NCBI GenBank assembly: GCA_036346255.1
Contig: CM070628.1
Location: 22,893,840 to 22,957,839 of the forward strand
DNA from: Ampelocalamus luodianensis
Lineage: Eukaryota; Streptophyta; Magnoliopsida; Poales; Poaceae
DNA length: 64,000 nucleotides
Direction: 5' to 3'
Shown here: positions 11,656-23,358 of the stretch, piece after piece
How the letters are laid out: the number at the start of each line of letters is the position of its first letter
Numbering within the stretch: position 1 is the first letter of the stretch
Translations under genes and position numbers: made by a program
The notes under the pieces: model-generated
Told to the model about the DNA's origin: nothing
Seen by the model: the letters and a program-made list of their open reading frames with translations, nothing else
Database searches by the model: none

Positions 11656-12110
11656 CTAGAGGCTTACATTGATGACTTTGTCATAAAAAGCATCAACGCA
11701 GGTGATCACATTCCAAACCTACAAGAGACTTTCAATAACTTAAGAAGGCATAGCCTTAAGTTAAATCCGAAAAAGTGCGTGTTTGGAGTTTCTTCTGGTA
11801 TGCTTCTTGGATTCTTAGTTTCGGCTAGAGGTATTGAGGCAATTCCAGCAAAGATATCGACCATCGACTAGATGCGCCCTCCAACCACAAAGAAGGAAGT
11901 CCAGAAACTAACCGGCTGGACGGCAACGTTAAGTCATTTCATAGCACGGTTAGGTAAAAAGGATTCCCTTTCTTCAAACTTCTTTGGAAACACGGAAGCT
12001 TTGAGTGGACTAAAGAGGCAAATGATGCCTTTGAAAAACTTAATAAGTACCAAACAAGTGCCCCGATCTTAGTCTCTCTGAGGTCGGGAGAAACACTGCT
12101 AATTTATATA
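11656..12110 (+). pseudogene. gypsy reverse transcriptase, C-terminal half
   Basis: This continues the domain cut at 5941. It opens with EAYIDDFVIKS; YIDD is the catalytic pair of aspartates (YxDD). LNPKKCVFGV, GFLVSARGIEA, MRPPTTKKEVQKLTGW and LSHFIARLG follow in the order expected at the RT/connection boundary. A stop (TAG at 11869-11871) and a frameshift near 11955 break it. Before the insertion the two halves formed one domain. Confidence 0.9.
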
Positions 12111-12895
12111 GCTGCAACGCCACAAACAGTCAGCGATATACTTGTCGTAGAACGTGACAATATACAACGACCAGTGCATTACGTAAGTGAAGTCTTACAT
12201 GGACCTAAGGAGAGATACCCATAGGTAGAAAAGTTACTTTATGGTCTCGTTATGGCTTCAAGGAAATTAAGCCATTATTTTCAGGCCCACAAAGTGGTCG
12301 TACCAACCAGATATCCCCTTGGTCAAGTCCTAGGAAATAGGGAATCATCAGGATGAATAGCAAAATGGGCAGTCGAGCTTGGGGCGTTCAACCTCACTTT
12401 CATCTCACAAACAATAATCTAGTCTCAAGCAATAGCAGAATTCATTGTCGAATGGACAAACCTTGAACCCACCCAAAGGCCCGAGTACAAACACCATGAC
12501 GAGTGCGTAATGTACTTCAATGGATTCTTGATGCTTAAAGTCTCGGGGGCTGGAGTTGTCTTGATATCCCCTACTGGCGAACACATCAAGTATGCTATCC
12601 AGTTAAATTTTCCTGCTACAAACAATGTGGCAGAGTATGAAGATTTATAAGCAGGACTTTGAGCATGCAAAGCGCTCGGGGTTTGCAGATTACTAGTGAA
12701 GGGTGATTCTCAACTAGTAGCGAATCAAGTCGAAAAAGAGTATCAATGCTCAAGTACCAAGATGTCATCTTATTTGGCGGAAGTACGAAAATTCGAAAAA
12801 CACTTCTTTGGTTTTTAGATCCAACATATTCCTAGAAAGGAAAACTTTCTGGCCGATCAGCTGGCACGGATGGCCTCCACGAGGTCACCTGTCCC
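12111..12895 (+). pseudogene. gypsy connection and RNase H region
   Basis: The connection segment reads in pieces (HYVSEVLHGPKERY, KLLYGLVMASRKL). RNase H follows at about 12480-12895: YFNGFLMLKVSGAGVVL, NVAEYE, KGDSQLVANQ and LADQLARMA. These carry the family's acidic residues (first Asp changed to Asn in YFNG, then E, D, D). The changed first residue and several stops imply loss of activity. RNase H would remove the RNA strand during reverse transcription. Confidence 0.82.
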
Positions 12896-13129
12896 GCCTC
12901 GGAGTTTTTCTCGAGCAACTTGATTCACCCTCGGTGGTCGAGCATTCCAAGGGCATAGATGTTCACAAGGTGGTCGTACACCTCACTTCTGCGAACATAG
13001 ATGCTCCACAGCTCATACAACACGATCCCGGTAGAAATTGGATGACGTCGATATACAATTATCTTCAGTATGACCTAATTCTAGAAGATGATGTAGAGAC
13101 TGGTCATATAGCATGAAAAGCCAAATCAT

Positions 13130-14240
13130 ACATTCTGATCGAAAGTACCTTGTACAAACGAGGATCTACGAGTGTTGATGAGATGCATATCTCAACGGAT
13201 GGCATTAAATTGCTTACCGAAATTCATGGAAGAGTATGTAAAGCACATCATTCCTACAGAACGCTGGTCGGTAAAGCCTTCAGGCAAGGATACTACTGGC
13301 TAACTGCCCTTCATGATGCAAAAGAGCCCATGACGAAGCGCGTACAATATCAGTTTCATAGCCGATAAGTACATCAGCACACAAGCTTTGCAAACAATTC
13401 GTCTTTCTTGGCCTTTTGCAACGTGATGACTAGATATTCGGGACCTTTCCCACAAGCACCTGGGGGCTTTGAATTCTTTTTTTATCATGATTGACACATT
13501 CACAAAATGGATCAAAGCGAGCCAGTTGTTAAGGCAACAACTGAAGCCTCTAAGAGGTTTCTCACAAAAAAATATGATCACACGATTTGGTGTACCCAAT
13601 CGTATTATCATAGATAACGGTACCCAGTTTTCAAGCGGTAATTTCTAGAAATTGTATCACGACCTAGGTATCAAGATACATTTTGCTTTTGTTGCTCATC
13701 CACAGGGCAATGGAGCAGTTGAGCGAGCCAATGGTATCATAATGCAAGGGATCAAACGACGAGTGTTCGGCCAATTAATAAAACGGACATGAGCTTGGGT
13801 TCAAGAACTTCCTTCTGTGTTATGGGCCATTCGAACCATGACCTGTCGTGCGACCGATAAAACACCATTCTTTTTAGTTTATGGTGCTAAAGCCATGCTT
13901 CCTCTAGAACTAAAACTTGGTTCTGCTCGCACTGATTGTTTTAACGAAAACAATTAGAACGAACGACGACTTGACGATATCAATTTCCTTGAGGAGCGAC
14001 GAAACCAAGCTTTGATATGATCAGTAGTCTACCAACAAGCCATGCGAAGGTACCACAATCGTAAGGTGAAACCTCGTAGCCTAGCTATGGGTGATCTGGT
14101 TCTCAGATAGATTCAGAACCAAGCAAATCGCAATAAGCTTTCTCCCAAATGGGAAGGTCCATACACTGTGGTTGAAGTCACCTGACCAAGTTTGGTAGAT
14201 TGGCAATGTCAGATGGGAAAGTTTTGTCTAATTCTTGGAA
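13130..14240 (+). pseudogene. gypsy integrase
   Basis: The zinc-binding N-terminus appears at 13150-13368 (LTEIHGRVCKAHHSYRTLVGKAF), with the Cys pair damaged near 13345. The core follows with all three acidic residues: MIDTFTKW (Asp at 13493-13495), IIDNGTQFSS (Asp at 13613-13615) and GNGAVERANG (Glu at 13721-13723). The C-terminal part has LAMGDLVLR and KLSPKWEGPYTVVEV, the usual gypsy integrase tail; no chromodomain is seen. At least five stops or shifts interrupt it. Its role would be insertion of element cDNA into the genome. Confidence 0.88.
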
Positions 14241-15190
14241 TATTGATCAATTGCGTAAGTTCTTTGTATAGTTTTTTACATTCTTTCAATTTCAATAAAT
14301 ATGCATTTTTCTATACCTTGTTCGATAAGTGTTATTGTTTATATATTTATTCATCCATTACTTGGTTATATGTCATTGTTGTTTGACCAGTCGGAGAAGA
14401 CACTCATTCTATCCGACATCCTTATAAAGGATCTCTATTACTCCTTGGCTCTGACATATTAGTCAAGTGCCATGAAGGTCCTAGTCGTGATCATTGCATC
14501 AATGATTTCCCACGCGCGACCACACTCTTTTTTTAAAGAAAACATGAGTAAATGGAGCATAACACAAACAACTTCATATGATTACTTACATGTTTAAGAA
14601 TTCGAAGACTAACTTTCTTAATTTCAACATCATGTTCTACTCTTGTTTGGCTACTGGTCAGGACACGGAAAACCTTCTAGTCGAAGTCTTGTCCACTGGA
14701 AGGAGCTTCCTAGCGACGGCCTTTTCTTACGATCCTCGCTGCCAGTCGAACCTGAGCATGTTTCGCGAAGTGTTTTTTTATGTCTTCAGTACTTAGCAAC
14801 CTTGACGACCAGTTTTGGATAATATATATAAACAAGGCCACTTATTGTTTTTTGCATACATTCTTGCATAAATTCTTATCATCAAATTCAGTCATGTGAC
14901 ATTTCTGGACCATAGTTAGTATTAGACAGTATTTTCGATTATGAAATAGATTTACGACTAGCAGAAGTCATACACTGGTTCCTACCAAATTGATTTCCTA
15001 GTTATGCTTTATAATCAGTCCATACTTTATACCATGGTCATAGCTATTACTCCTTTCCTTGGTCTACTGCTTCTTTAGTAATGTACTTCTACTAATATAA
15101 GCAGTCGGGGGCTAGGGAGTATAGGAGTATTTAGCAAAATTAAAGAAGATAAAACAAGAACTTCATTGATGTTAAAAGGTAAGTTTTATT
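14241..15190 (+). other. Non-coding stretch between integrase and antisense ORF
   Basis: AT-rich, with no convincing coding signal on either strand. It belongs to the 3' interior typical of Tat elements. I see nothing further in it. Confidence 0.5.
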
Positions 15191-15214
15191 TACATTGTCT
15201 AATATTATAATCAT

Positions 15215-16376
15215 TTACTTCTTAGAGCCGCCAGATTGGTCGCTACGTGACCGAGATCCGACTTCCATTTCATTTGCATCTTTCTCTCCGAGAGGCCTTA
15301 CTTCCTCGATGAATTTGGTTGCTTCTTCACCCGAGCAGTCGAAGTCTTCTTCAATAGCTCCAAGGTGAATATAGGGGTCGGAAGCCTTCAATTTTGCTAA
15401 GACAAAACTAACTCCAGTCGCAATAGCTTCTTTCATTATCTGGGCATAGTTCTCTCAAAAAGTCTTCATCACACCCTTGAGGTCTTCAAGCTGCTGGCCG
15501 AGATAGTTGATCTTCTTTACAGGATCCCTTAAGATGGGCAATTGAGTTCTCGACCCCAGGTCGAACAGCATTTTATTCAGAAACTTGACCTTTTCTTCAA
15601 GATTCCACTCAAGTTCAGCCCCTTGGCCACGCTCGAACTCAAGAGCTTTTTCTGCTCTTTCTAGTACTTGAGTTTTCTCTACACGAGTAGACTAAGAGAT
15701 AAAATATACATAAATTGGAGACATGGTACACTAGTCAAGCTTACAACCAGTTACCTTTGATTCTCTTCTCGCAAGAATCAAAAACCTCTTTTTGCCTAGT
15801 CATGACGTGTTCGATCGATCGGTCTTTGTTCTGATATTCTTCCTGAAGCTTAGCTATTATGGCTTCCTTAGCCGTAACCTCTTCTTTAATTTTCTTCGAA
15901 TCTATCAGATTTTGATAAAAGGAGAAAGTGATTAGCTGGAGAAGTTTGAGTAATCAGGAAAAGAAAAGTCAAGAACAAAATTCTTACTTCCTAGTTAGGA
16001 GTTCTTCTGCTCCAGGAGCCTTATCCGCTGGGTTAGCCCTCCGACCACAGCATAGTTTTCGACCATGTGCTACATAAGTGGTATTCTTCTTTATGTTTCC
16101 TATGAAACTTTAAGTATTATGAAAATGGTCGTGGATACTCACCCGAATTGCCAAATCATTGTACTCGGTAAAAATTGTATCAGGACCTGCCTTAGCTTGA
16201 CGGTCTGATACCTTTCCCCAAACATCGTCAAGCTCCTTATCCTCGATGAATCGAGGGTGGAAAGGGAACTTGTTAGATTGTGAAGAGTTACCAACAGGGG
16301 GCGGAACCTGTTGAGGATCTTTAGGGATATCTACCTCCACAGATGGAGTTAGAATCACTAATGGATCCTAAGCAAG
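15215..16376 (-). pseudogene. Antisense ORF (aORF) of the Tat-like element
   Basis: This runs opposite to gag-pol, between integrase and the 3' LTR. Exon-like pieces are 16110-16358 (acidic, KELDDVWGKVSDRQAKAG), about 15755-15900 (coiled-coil-like IKEEVTAKEAIIAKLQEEY) and 15215-15691 (VLERAEKALEFERGQGAEL, ILRDPVKKINYLGQQLEDL, then ASDPYIHLGAIEEDFDCSG and a Ser-rich end). A GT-AG pair bounds a possible 63-bp intron at 15692-15754, though the phase does not fit exactly, so decay or another splice site is likely. Such ORFs are known in grass Tat elements (annotated as putative gypsy-type transposon proteins); their function is unknown. One in-frame stop lies near 15455. Confidence 0.72.
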
Positions 16377-17441
16377 CCCTGACACTGGCGCCTGCTCAGG
16401 GGCTTCCTCGATCACTTTGTCCCCAGGAATTGTAACCTGAGTACTCTGGTCAAGAGTTTTTTCTGTTGCCTGATCTTCAGGTATGCTCTAGTCGGGGCGC
16501 ACGGACACTAGAAGATCTATACAAAAAGGGAGCCACTTTTTCTCCTTGTTTTTATTTTTCATATCTTTTTTGACCCTTTATACTGGTTGGGTACTAAGAA
16601 TGTCATCTAGTCGAATTTTTTTTCCTGAACATGGATAAATATCTGTAGGAAGGAAAGACCTAAGATTGACTGAACCCTCTTTCTCATTGCCAAAGATAAA
16701 CAAATTTAAAGATATGATCAAAATGAAACTTTATTTCATAAAAATCTGAATATGACCAAAAAAACCTAGTTACATATCTTCTATGATCTTTCTTCTCACT
16801 AAAATGGTTCTTCGGCTGGATCTTCGAAAATTATCTTTAGGATGGTTGAAGTTGATCTCTAGTGGAAGGACACAGAAGATACGTGACCCAGCAAGCTTTG
16901 GTTCTATGCGACTTTCTTTCGATATGAACTTCAGTCTTGATCGAAAGTTACATATCATAAACAGTGAAGTGCTCACCTATTATTTGTGGGCTATATTCAC
17001 CTTGACAACAAAATCCATAAATGGTCGAAAAGTCAATTTGTCCCGTGACTTTTGTTCTACTAAAAGATACCAAGGTAATATAAGCCTTGAGAATGAAAAT
17101 CTCATTCTGAACAACCATAGCTCATCGACTTGAATTGAAAGAAGTTTGACAACGAGGAGCTTATGAGCAAAAGCAGAACTAAAAAAGCTAGAGGTTTCTA
17201 AATGGATTTTTTACCTCAAGATCTATCTTCTGGGGGCTATTTATAGCCTTCAGTTCATGGTAGAATTAAAGAGGATAAGGATAGAAGCCAAACAGGCAAA
17301 AGACTCTTCGGTTCCTAGTTTTCGCAACTTTAAATGGATATGGACCACCTCGTGTGTCACAGGATTAAATGAGGGTCTTCCCAATACGACTTCATCGGAA
17401 AAAGTGTTCGCACGACACAATTCATTTAAAGTTCGAGGGTT
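16377..17441 (+). other. 3' interior of the Tat-like element, no recognisable gene
   Basis: Short open stretches occur on both strands (for example 16783-17133) but none resembles a known protein. A clear polypurine tract next to the 3' LTR is not visible; GTTCGAGGGTT is the nearest candidate. Confidence 0.45.
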
Positions 17442-18122
17442 AGACGATGAGGATTAAAACCTCTATATATTATTTTTAATACATAAAAGACCATATGTCT
17501 TCTTGGTCGTAACCCCTAAGGCTAACGACCACCATGGTCGTAAGGATTCCAGAGGTTATATCGTTGGTACCTTGGTCGAAAGAGGTTTCGTACCTAGACC
17601 CTGACCAGGGAACTGCTCATAAAAGTAATGAACTAGCATCTGGATCTAACTCCAAGAATATTTTGTACCGTGTGATGAATGGAACACATGTTATATTCTC
17701 CATACCATGCAACGTCTCACAATCCTAAGACACTAACACACGGTTAAGCATCTCATAGATATTTAACCGTGTGACAGTTGACGCTTCATCAACTGCCATC
17801 TCGCTCTGACTAGTCGCGATGCTTCCAACAGACATCTCTTTTAGGAGTAACTGCCACCATTTCATCAATTACTTAAAGACAGACGTAGACAGCGGAAGGG
17901 GTGATAGATCACTAAGAAGGCAGGAGATCAGACTCTTTCCAACGATCAAGATTGTGGAATAGCATACATTCTACTCGGTGTAATTAGGATTAGTCTACTA
18001 CCTGGTCGCAGGCACCCCCTATAATAGCCAGTTCATATCAATAAAGAGCAGTCCCATTCTCTCCCAAGAATTCTTCGCCACCTTCCTTCATTTATTTCGT
18101 GAGATCGGCGACTCGATCGTCG
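17442..18122 (+). repeat. 3' LTR of the Tat-like gypsy element
   Basis: 681 bp, matching 1553-2236. It starts AGACGATGAGG and ends TCGTCG, the final A of the usual CA having changed. A TATA-like CTATAATAG lies at 18019-18027. The flanking ACAAC at 18123-18127 is the right copy of the target duplication. Confidence 0.9.
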
Positions 18123-18946
18123 ACAACAACCTTATTGGGTTAAAAAAACAAGCTTTATTCCTTGCCTACACAGCATAGACCCACTCATTAGATTGTGAGT
18201 CATTGCAGGCACATACAACGCACGTCCTTTAGGATGAGCATCTTGCCACAAGTGAGCTTCAAAAAGACCTATCCAATCCCACGTATTGTAGCAACGACAT
18301 CGTTCCGCATCAGAACAGAGCCACCACCTTTAACCTGAAATGAAGATAAACAAGATTGATCAGCACATGTATATCTAGTTGCACTTGTATCAATCAACCA
18401 ATCAATTGATGAACCTGCCATAAAGGCTTGAGGTACATACCCATCTAAACTGGGACTAGCTAGAGTGACATTTGCTTCAACCTTATGGCCCTTATGCTGA
18501 CCTGGAGACGGACCCTTGCCGTTACGGTTGCGACATTTGTTGGCTTTACGACCAGCCACCCCCCGCAAACGTAACATACAAAGTCCTCCTTCTTCTTCGT
18601 TATTTTGGTTGCCTTTGGGCTTGTTATGGGGCCATTTCTTGAATTTCTGCTTTCCACTGCCTCCTAAACTCTTAGCTTCCACTTAATGAGCTTGGACTTA
18701 GGTCATTCCTTCACCATCATAGGCCTTGGCAGACTCTTCGACATTAATAACAACCGACAACTCATTGAGAGTCAAGCACACATTTATATGTCAGTGAGCA
18801 ATCACAAAGTCACACCACGAAGGCAGCAACTTGGCCAAGATAATATTCACTTGAAACCTTTCAGGTAAGGAGTAGTCGTACTAACTAAGGTCACGTACAT
18901 GGAGTTGAAGCTCATGAAGCTTCTCCATCAATGACCGTCCTTCAAC
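18123..18946 (-). pseudogene. copia element 1: gag C-terminus and protease
   Basis: This is the middle of the minus-strand copia polyprotein. From 18940 downward the gag tail reads SLMEKLHELQLHVRDL, then pieces with stops. 18269-18682 is open for 137 codons: a basic Lys/Asn-rich segment (KKWPHNKPKGNQNNEEEGG), a damaged zinc knuckle, and the protease start DWLIDTSATRYT, where family members have a D-S-G-A-T site. Downstream to 18128, ALYVPAMTHNLMSGS follows the protease as in other copia elements. The frame then continues at 1552. Confidence 0.85.
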
Positions 18947-19297
18947 TCTAATATCCCAAATTTCGAGTTCCAAAACCGTTTTTATTAGTTTAGCCCTCTA
19001 GAAAATTTCACCAAATTATTGAATTAAATAAAGCTTAAATCAAACTTTTAAAGTCAAAGTAATTTAATGGGAATAATATGACCATCAATTAATTCTAAAA
19101 TTATTTTATTTGAGTTCTTTGTGCTTGAAGATATTTTCTAGAATTTTTCCGAGTTCTTTTGCTATTTTAAATTGCACTTTGGATTTTCTATATTTTCTAA
19201 CATATAAAAACTAATAAAAATCAGGAAATTCCAAATGGGCCGATTTCCTATTCCCTGGCGCATTTCCTTTGCTTTCGACCCATTCCTGCCTGCATCC

Positions 19298-19302
<5 letters not shown>

Positions 19303-19340
<38 letters not shown>
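19303..19340. repeat. (CT)n microsatellite
   Basis: An uninterrupted CT dinucleotide run inside the solo LTR leader. Confidence 0.95.
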
Positions 19341-19342
<2 letters not shown>

Positions 19343-19663
19343 CTGCACCACACCCAGTCCAACCCGTTAGTCGCACACATGTGTGCGACGCAAATCCTCC
19401 CTAGTCACTATTGCTGACATGTGGGACTGCCTCGTGTACTGATCATCATCTTCGTCCCATGTACATGCTGGACTCCACCATCATGTCAGTCTCGGACACT
19501 CCCACCGCCCCATTGCCCTAAGCTATTTAAGCCCTCAACATCCGTGTTGAAACCCAGCCGCTTGACACCGCTGCTAGATCCCCAAGACCCGAAGCCCTAG
19601 ATCGCCACCATAGCACCGGATTTGAAGATCTAGCCCTAGCACTACCATCCTCGTGTTTCTTTG

Positions 19664-19815
19664 TGATGAGGACATGACCTCTATGGATACAACCATATTT
19701 GCTATGTTTACTGTTCTAAGTACAAGAGCTCATACGCTTCACTTAAATTATCAGGTGAGCTTATTTTTAGGAGTGTTTTTATATTTTATGAACTATATGA
19801 TGCTACCTAATGATG

Positions 19816-19885
<70 letters not shown>

Positions 19886-20685
19886 ACGATGTCACTTTTG
19901 GTCCAAGACAAGCAAACAGTTCAAGTTGGACCCGTTTTGGAATCCAATTCGGCCTCCGGAATCAGCCTGACAACACCAACTTAAAACAGACATAACTTTC
20001 ACATACGGAGTCCGTTGGAGGTCCACGAGTACTTGATTGAAATCTTATTTCATCCTCTTTCCAACGGATCTGGCCTCACCTCCAAATTCCTTCTGGACTG
20101 ATCGCAATCACCAAAAGAAGAAATCATATTACTTGTTTGGGCCAATCTGGGCTTTGTAATCATACTGAACTTGGCCCATCTGCCGACGGCCCACCTAGAG
20201 GCGTGGTTACTGTTCATGTGAACAGTAATCCACGAGATTAGTCCCTCCCCGCTAGTTTCTTTAGATTTGTGGCTCCTCGTTCCCTATTTAAGGAGGTCGC
20301 ACTCCCTCTAGTTTTCTTGGATTTTGTTTATGTTTAGTTTGCCTTTGTTGCAACTTGTATCTTTTGCGTGTATCGACTAGACCACCCAATTAAGATCCTT
20401 ATTCAGAATCCCAACTCAATTCAAATATTTAAGTTCCTATTTGCAATTTCAAATTGTTTTATCTTGTTCTTGCGTGCTTCTTCGGTGTATGCAGGAATCG
20501 ACCTTCGTGGTCAGGTCAACCGGGTATTCGTGCACGGTTGATAACGACTTGTTGAGCAGTTCAACGATTGCGTAGTTTTGAGCCTTGTGTGTTCGTAGCC
20601 AGGATCGTGAGAGTTGAGCGACGCCTATCGAACTTATCGTTCTTATCGAAAGATCGGGCCAAATCAGGACCTCCGTGGTTCATCA
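19664..20685 (+). repeat. 5' LTR of the gag-only element
   Basis: 1022 bp, TGATGAGGACATG to GGTTCATCA. It matches 24156-25146 apart from few substitutions, a longer (TA)n(TG)n run and an extra 7 bp near 20006. CTATTTAAGG at 20284-20293 is a likely TATA box. Confidence 0.95.
19818..19883. repeat. (TA)n(TG)n compound microsatellite in the 5' LTR
   Basis: A TA run followed by a TG run. The 3' LTR has TA only (24307-24344), so the TG tract expanded in, or was lost from, one copy. Confidence 0.9.
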
Positions 20686-20687
20686 AG

Positions 20688-20699
20688 TGGTATCAGAGC
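20688..20699 (+). other. primer-binding site (initiator tRNA-Met)
   Basis: TGGTATCAGAGC, 2 bp after the LTR, is the classic complement of the plant initiator tRNA-Met 3' end. Confidence 0.93.
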
Positions 20700-21375
20700 T
20701 ACAGTTCTTCGGTGAGAAATCAGTACCCTTAGTAGTAGATTTGTTTTTCATACCTAGAGTCCAAAAAATTGCCCTAAAAAAATTCATATCTATCATCTAT
20801 ACCGAACCAATTTGAGCCATTGCAATTTTTCTTTCAGTTTTTGCTTGTTGAATTTTTAGTTGCATCGACGTGTCTAGTTGTTGATTTCTAGTTTAGTTGA
20901 AGTCTAGTTTGATCTTCATATTTGTTTGCGTAGCTTCATCCTTTGTGTTCAATTTTTCCCACCACCCTCCCATCCCCTGCCGCTGCATCCTCCACAGATC
21001 GCATCCAATTCCTTGTCCAGTTCGGGTTCAATCTCCATCAATTTCGGTTCGGCCACAGGAATTTTTGACCGAATCTGTTTCTATCTCGGCTTGGAGTTTG
21101 AGTCGGTTTGTTCTTTTCCTTTAAGACCAGCCGAAAACCTTTTGGTAATCTGAGCATCACGTATACCTTTTTCATCTTTGAGACTAGCATTTAAATATTG
21201 CTTTGGGCTGCTCTTCCCATTGTATTTACACGTCCGAAATTTTTTTTTTGGACTGGCTAATCACGGGTGGATCCCCTCCTAGTTCGGCCTTTGCAGCAAA
21301 AAAAAAACACCAATCAAAAGGCAGCCGGCGTTAAAAAAAAGCCATGGCATTGACGAAAGGAAAAAAAAATCAGCC

Positions 21376-21448
21376 ACTGTAGCACACAGTTAGGTACTGT
21401 AGCACACAGTTAGGTACTGTAGCATGAGGTTTGGTTACTGTAGCATTC
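21376..21448 (+). repeat. 20-bp tandem repeat in the gag-only element's leader
   Basis: ACTGTAGCACACAGTTAGGT is present twice exactly (starting at 21376 and 21396), followed by diverged copies from 21416 and 21436. Confidence 0.85.
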
Positions 21449-22072
21449 CAAAAAAAAAGCATGCCGGTTTCCAGTGGCTTTGAGAGGTAAAAAAAAAGAA
21501 CAGAACGAGAAGAAAAAGAAAGAACACTAGTGGCCGAAACTTGGAAAATACGAAACCCTAGTCCATATTTTTTAGATTGTGTATTTCATATTTTTTAGCA
21601 ATCTTGTGCCCATCTTTCTTTGCAATTGGCTAGCGTCTCTTTCCAGTACTTAGTGCAACACGAGTTTGTTGTTTTGCAATTACCGATTGTTCTCAAAAAG
21701 CTCAGTCCCTTGGTTGCATTAGGTCATATTAATCATTGTGTGTGCGTTTCTACAATTCTGTTGGTAGGACTTGATTAGCTCGCTTTGATTAGGCTAGAAT
21801 CAGCAACTTGTGACTAGTACTTTGAACTACTTTTCAACTTTGCATACTGAATTGAATAATTGTTATTCCTTTGCTACATACTAGCCTTCCGAGCTCCACT
21901 TCCTACTAACTCAGCAGGTGCCGTTCCTCGTAATCGTTGGGCTGATCGCAAGTGAGAGTATCACGAACCACCACCGGTTGTACCACTTCCTTCTTTGCAT
22001 TGGTAAGAACTTGTAAGAACTGGGTATAAGCTTGAGTGTGAGTGACTTGGTTGAGCTTCCAGATCCTAGTAG

Positions 22073-22759
22073 TTGATAGGAACATATACTTGTGATTTGT
22101 TTCTTTGTTTTCTACTAACTCTGGCAGGTTCACGGAATGATTGCAAGAGATATCCACCTCTTCTTCGAACTGTTGGACAGGAGTGCAAGATAGTGAATGA
22201 GGAAGAGGCACACTTGAGACAAGCTTTTTCACCACGGGAGGTATATGATAGTGATAGTATGTCTCATAAAATTAACTTCATTGTACCCTCTTTTACTGGG
22301 AATTATGATTCTGATGCTTATATCACATGGGAATTAGATGTACAACAATTATTTGCATACCATGAATTTCCTGATCATCTAAAAGTTAGGGCTATTACCC
22401 GTGAGTTTTATGATTTTGCATCTATTTGGTGGAGTGAATACTGTCGTACTAATCAAAACATACCTAGAACATGGAATGCTTTGAAGAGAGCAATGAGACA
22501 TAGATTTGTACCTTCATATTATTCTCGTGAATTGCTTAATAAATTGCAACGCTTAAGACAAGGTAGTAGTTCTGTAGAGGATTATTATCAAGATTTGCAA
22601 ACTGCTTTGTCTCGTTGTGGTTTAGAAGAAACTGAAGATGCGAAGATAACTAGATTTCTAGGAGGATTAAACCATCAAATTCGGAATAAACTTGTTTATC
22701 AACCTCCTACTATCACTCGCTTGTTTCGTCTTGCCTGCCAAGTTGAAAAAGAAGTATAG
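22073..22759 (+). CDS. Gag protein of the gag-only element
   Basis: The ORF has 228 codons. The family-like part starts near an internal Met at 22259 (SHKINFIVPSF), so that Met or a spliced upstream exon is the more likely start. The retrotransposon gag domain spans about residues 75-225: AYITWELDVQQLFAYHEF, FYDFASIWWSEYC, ALKRAMRHRFVPSYYSREL, LQRLRQGSSSVEDYYQ and ITRFLGGLNHQIRNKL. It would form the capsid shell. The ORF is uninterrupted across the domain, unlike every other gag here. A short segment after the stop (Ser/Thr/Pro-rich, 22760-23236) may be the rest of the original protein after a frameshift. No zinc knuckle is seen. Confidence 0.85.
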   Translation: MIGTYTCDLFLCFLLTLAGSRNDCKRYPPLLRTVGQECKIVNEEEAHLRQAFSPREVYDSDSMSHKINFIVPSFTGNYDSDAYITWELDVQQLFAYHEFPDHLKVRAITREFYDFASIWWSEYCRTNQNIPRTWNALKRAMRHRFVPSYYSRELLNKLQRLRQGSSSVEDYYQDLQTALSRCGLEETEDAKITRFLGGLNHQIRNKLVYQPPTITRLFRLACQVEKEV

Positions 22760-23358
22760 GGACGACAATCCAAGACCGTTTGTGCTTTTTCGTCTACTTC
22801 CACTATACCTTCACGTGTACATGAAACAAATAAGCGCACGGTACAAACCTCCACATCAAGATCATCTTTGGTTGCTTCTCCTGCTATTGCATCTACTATG
22901 ATTGCCGCCCCTGCTGCTGTGAGCGTTACTCTGTCTCGTTGTCTTGCACCCTTGGATCGCTCCTTGTTAATTGAGCTGGAGCAAGAAGAAGAAAGAAAAG
23001 CTTTTGACTACTCACCAACTCCAGTACCAACATCATCTGAGTTGAGCCTACAAGGTAATACCAAAGGTACTGATTTGAACACTCAATCTAAGAACAATAA
23101 CCATGATTTCATGCCTAGTATCATTGAGCAAAGGGAAAATCAGATTGTAGTAGAAACCACGCATCACATGAGGTGGATGAACCTAGTCTTTGAGAAGGTA
23201 GAAATTCATTTCCTAGCTACGAATCGATATTATTAAGAATTTGCATGAATCCTGTGATAATTTGATTGATTTGCCAGCTGAGTTGAGTGCACCATGTGCT
23301 GAAATAATTGAATTGTCTGTTGTTTTGAATGATTCATGTGATGATTTAATCGCATACA

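Larger units (their letters stand above)
1553..18122 (+). mobile_element. Tat-like Ty3/gypsy LTR retrotransposon with nested insertions
   Basis: Two similar LTRs (684 and 681 bp) bound a plus-strand interior with a primer-binding site, decayed gag, protease, reverse transcriptase, RNase H and integrase in gypsy order, then about 3 kb with antisense ORFs before the 3' LTR. The flanking repeats ACAAT (1548-1552) and ACAAC (18123-18127) are a 5-bp target duplication with one change. The consensus LTR tips are TGACGA and TCGTCA. The Asp-tRNA-like primer site, the protease DGGSS motif and the antisense ORF point to the Tat lineage. About 5.7 kb of the 16.6 kb is a later insertion at 5942-11655. 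Many stops show the element is old. Confidence 0.9.

Noticed and set aside
20688..20699. tRNA-Met-like sequence
   Set aside because: Only the 3'-end complement is present; it is a primer-binding site, not a tRNA gene.
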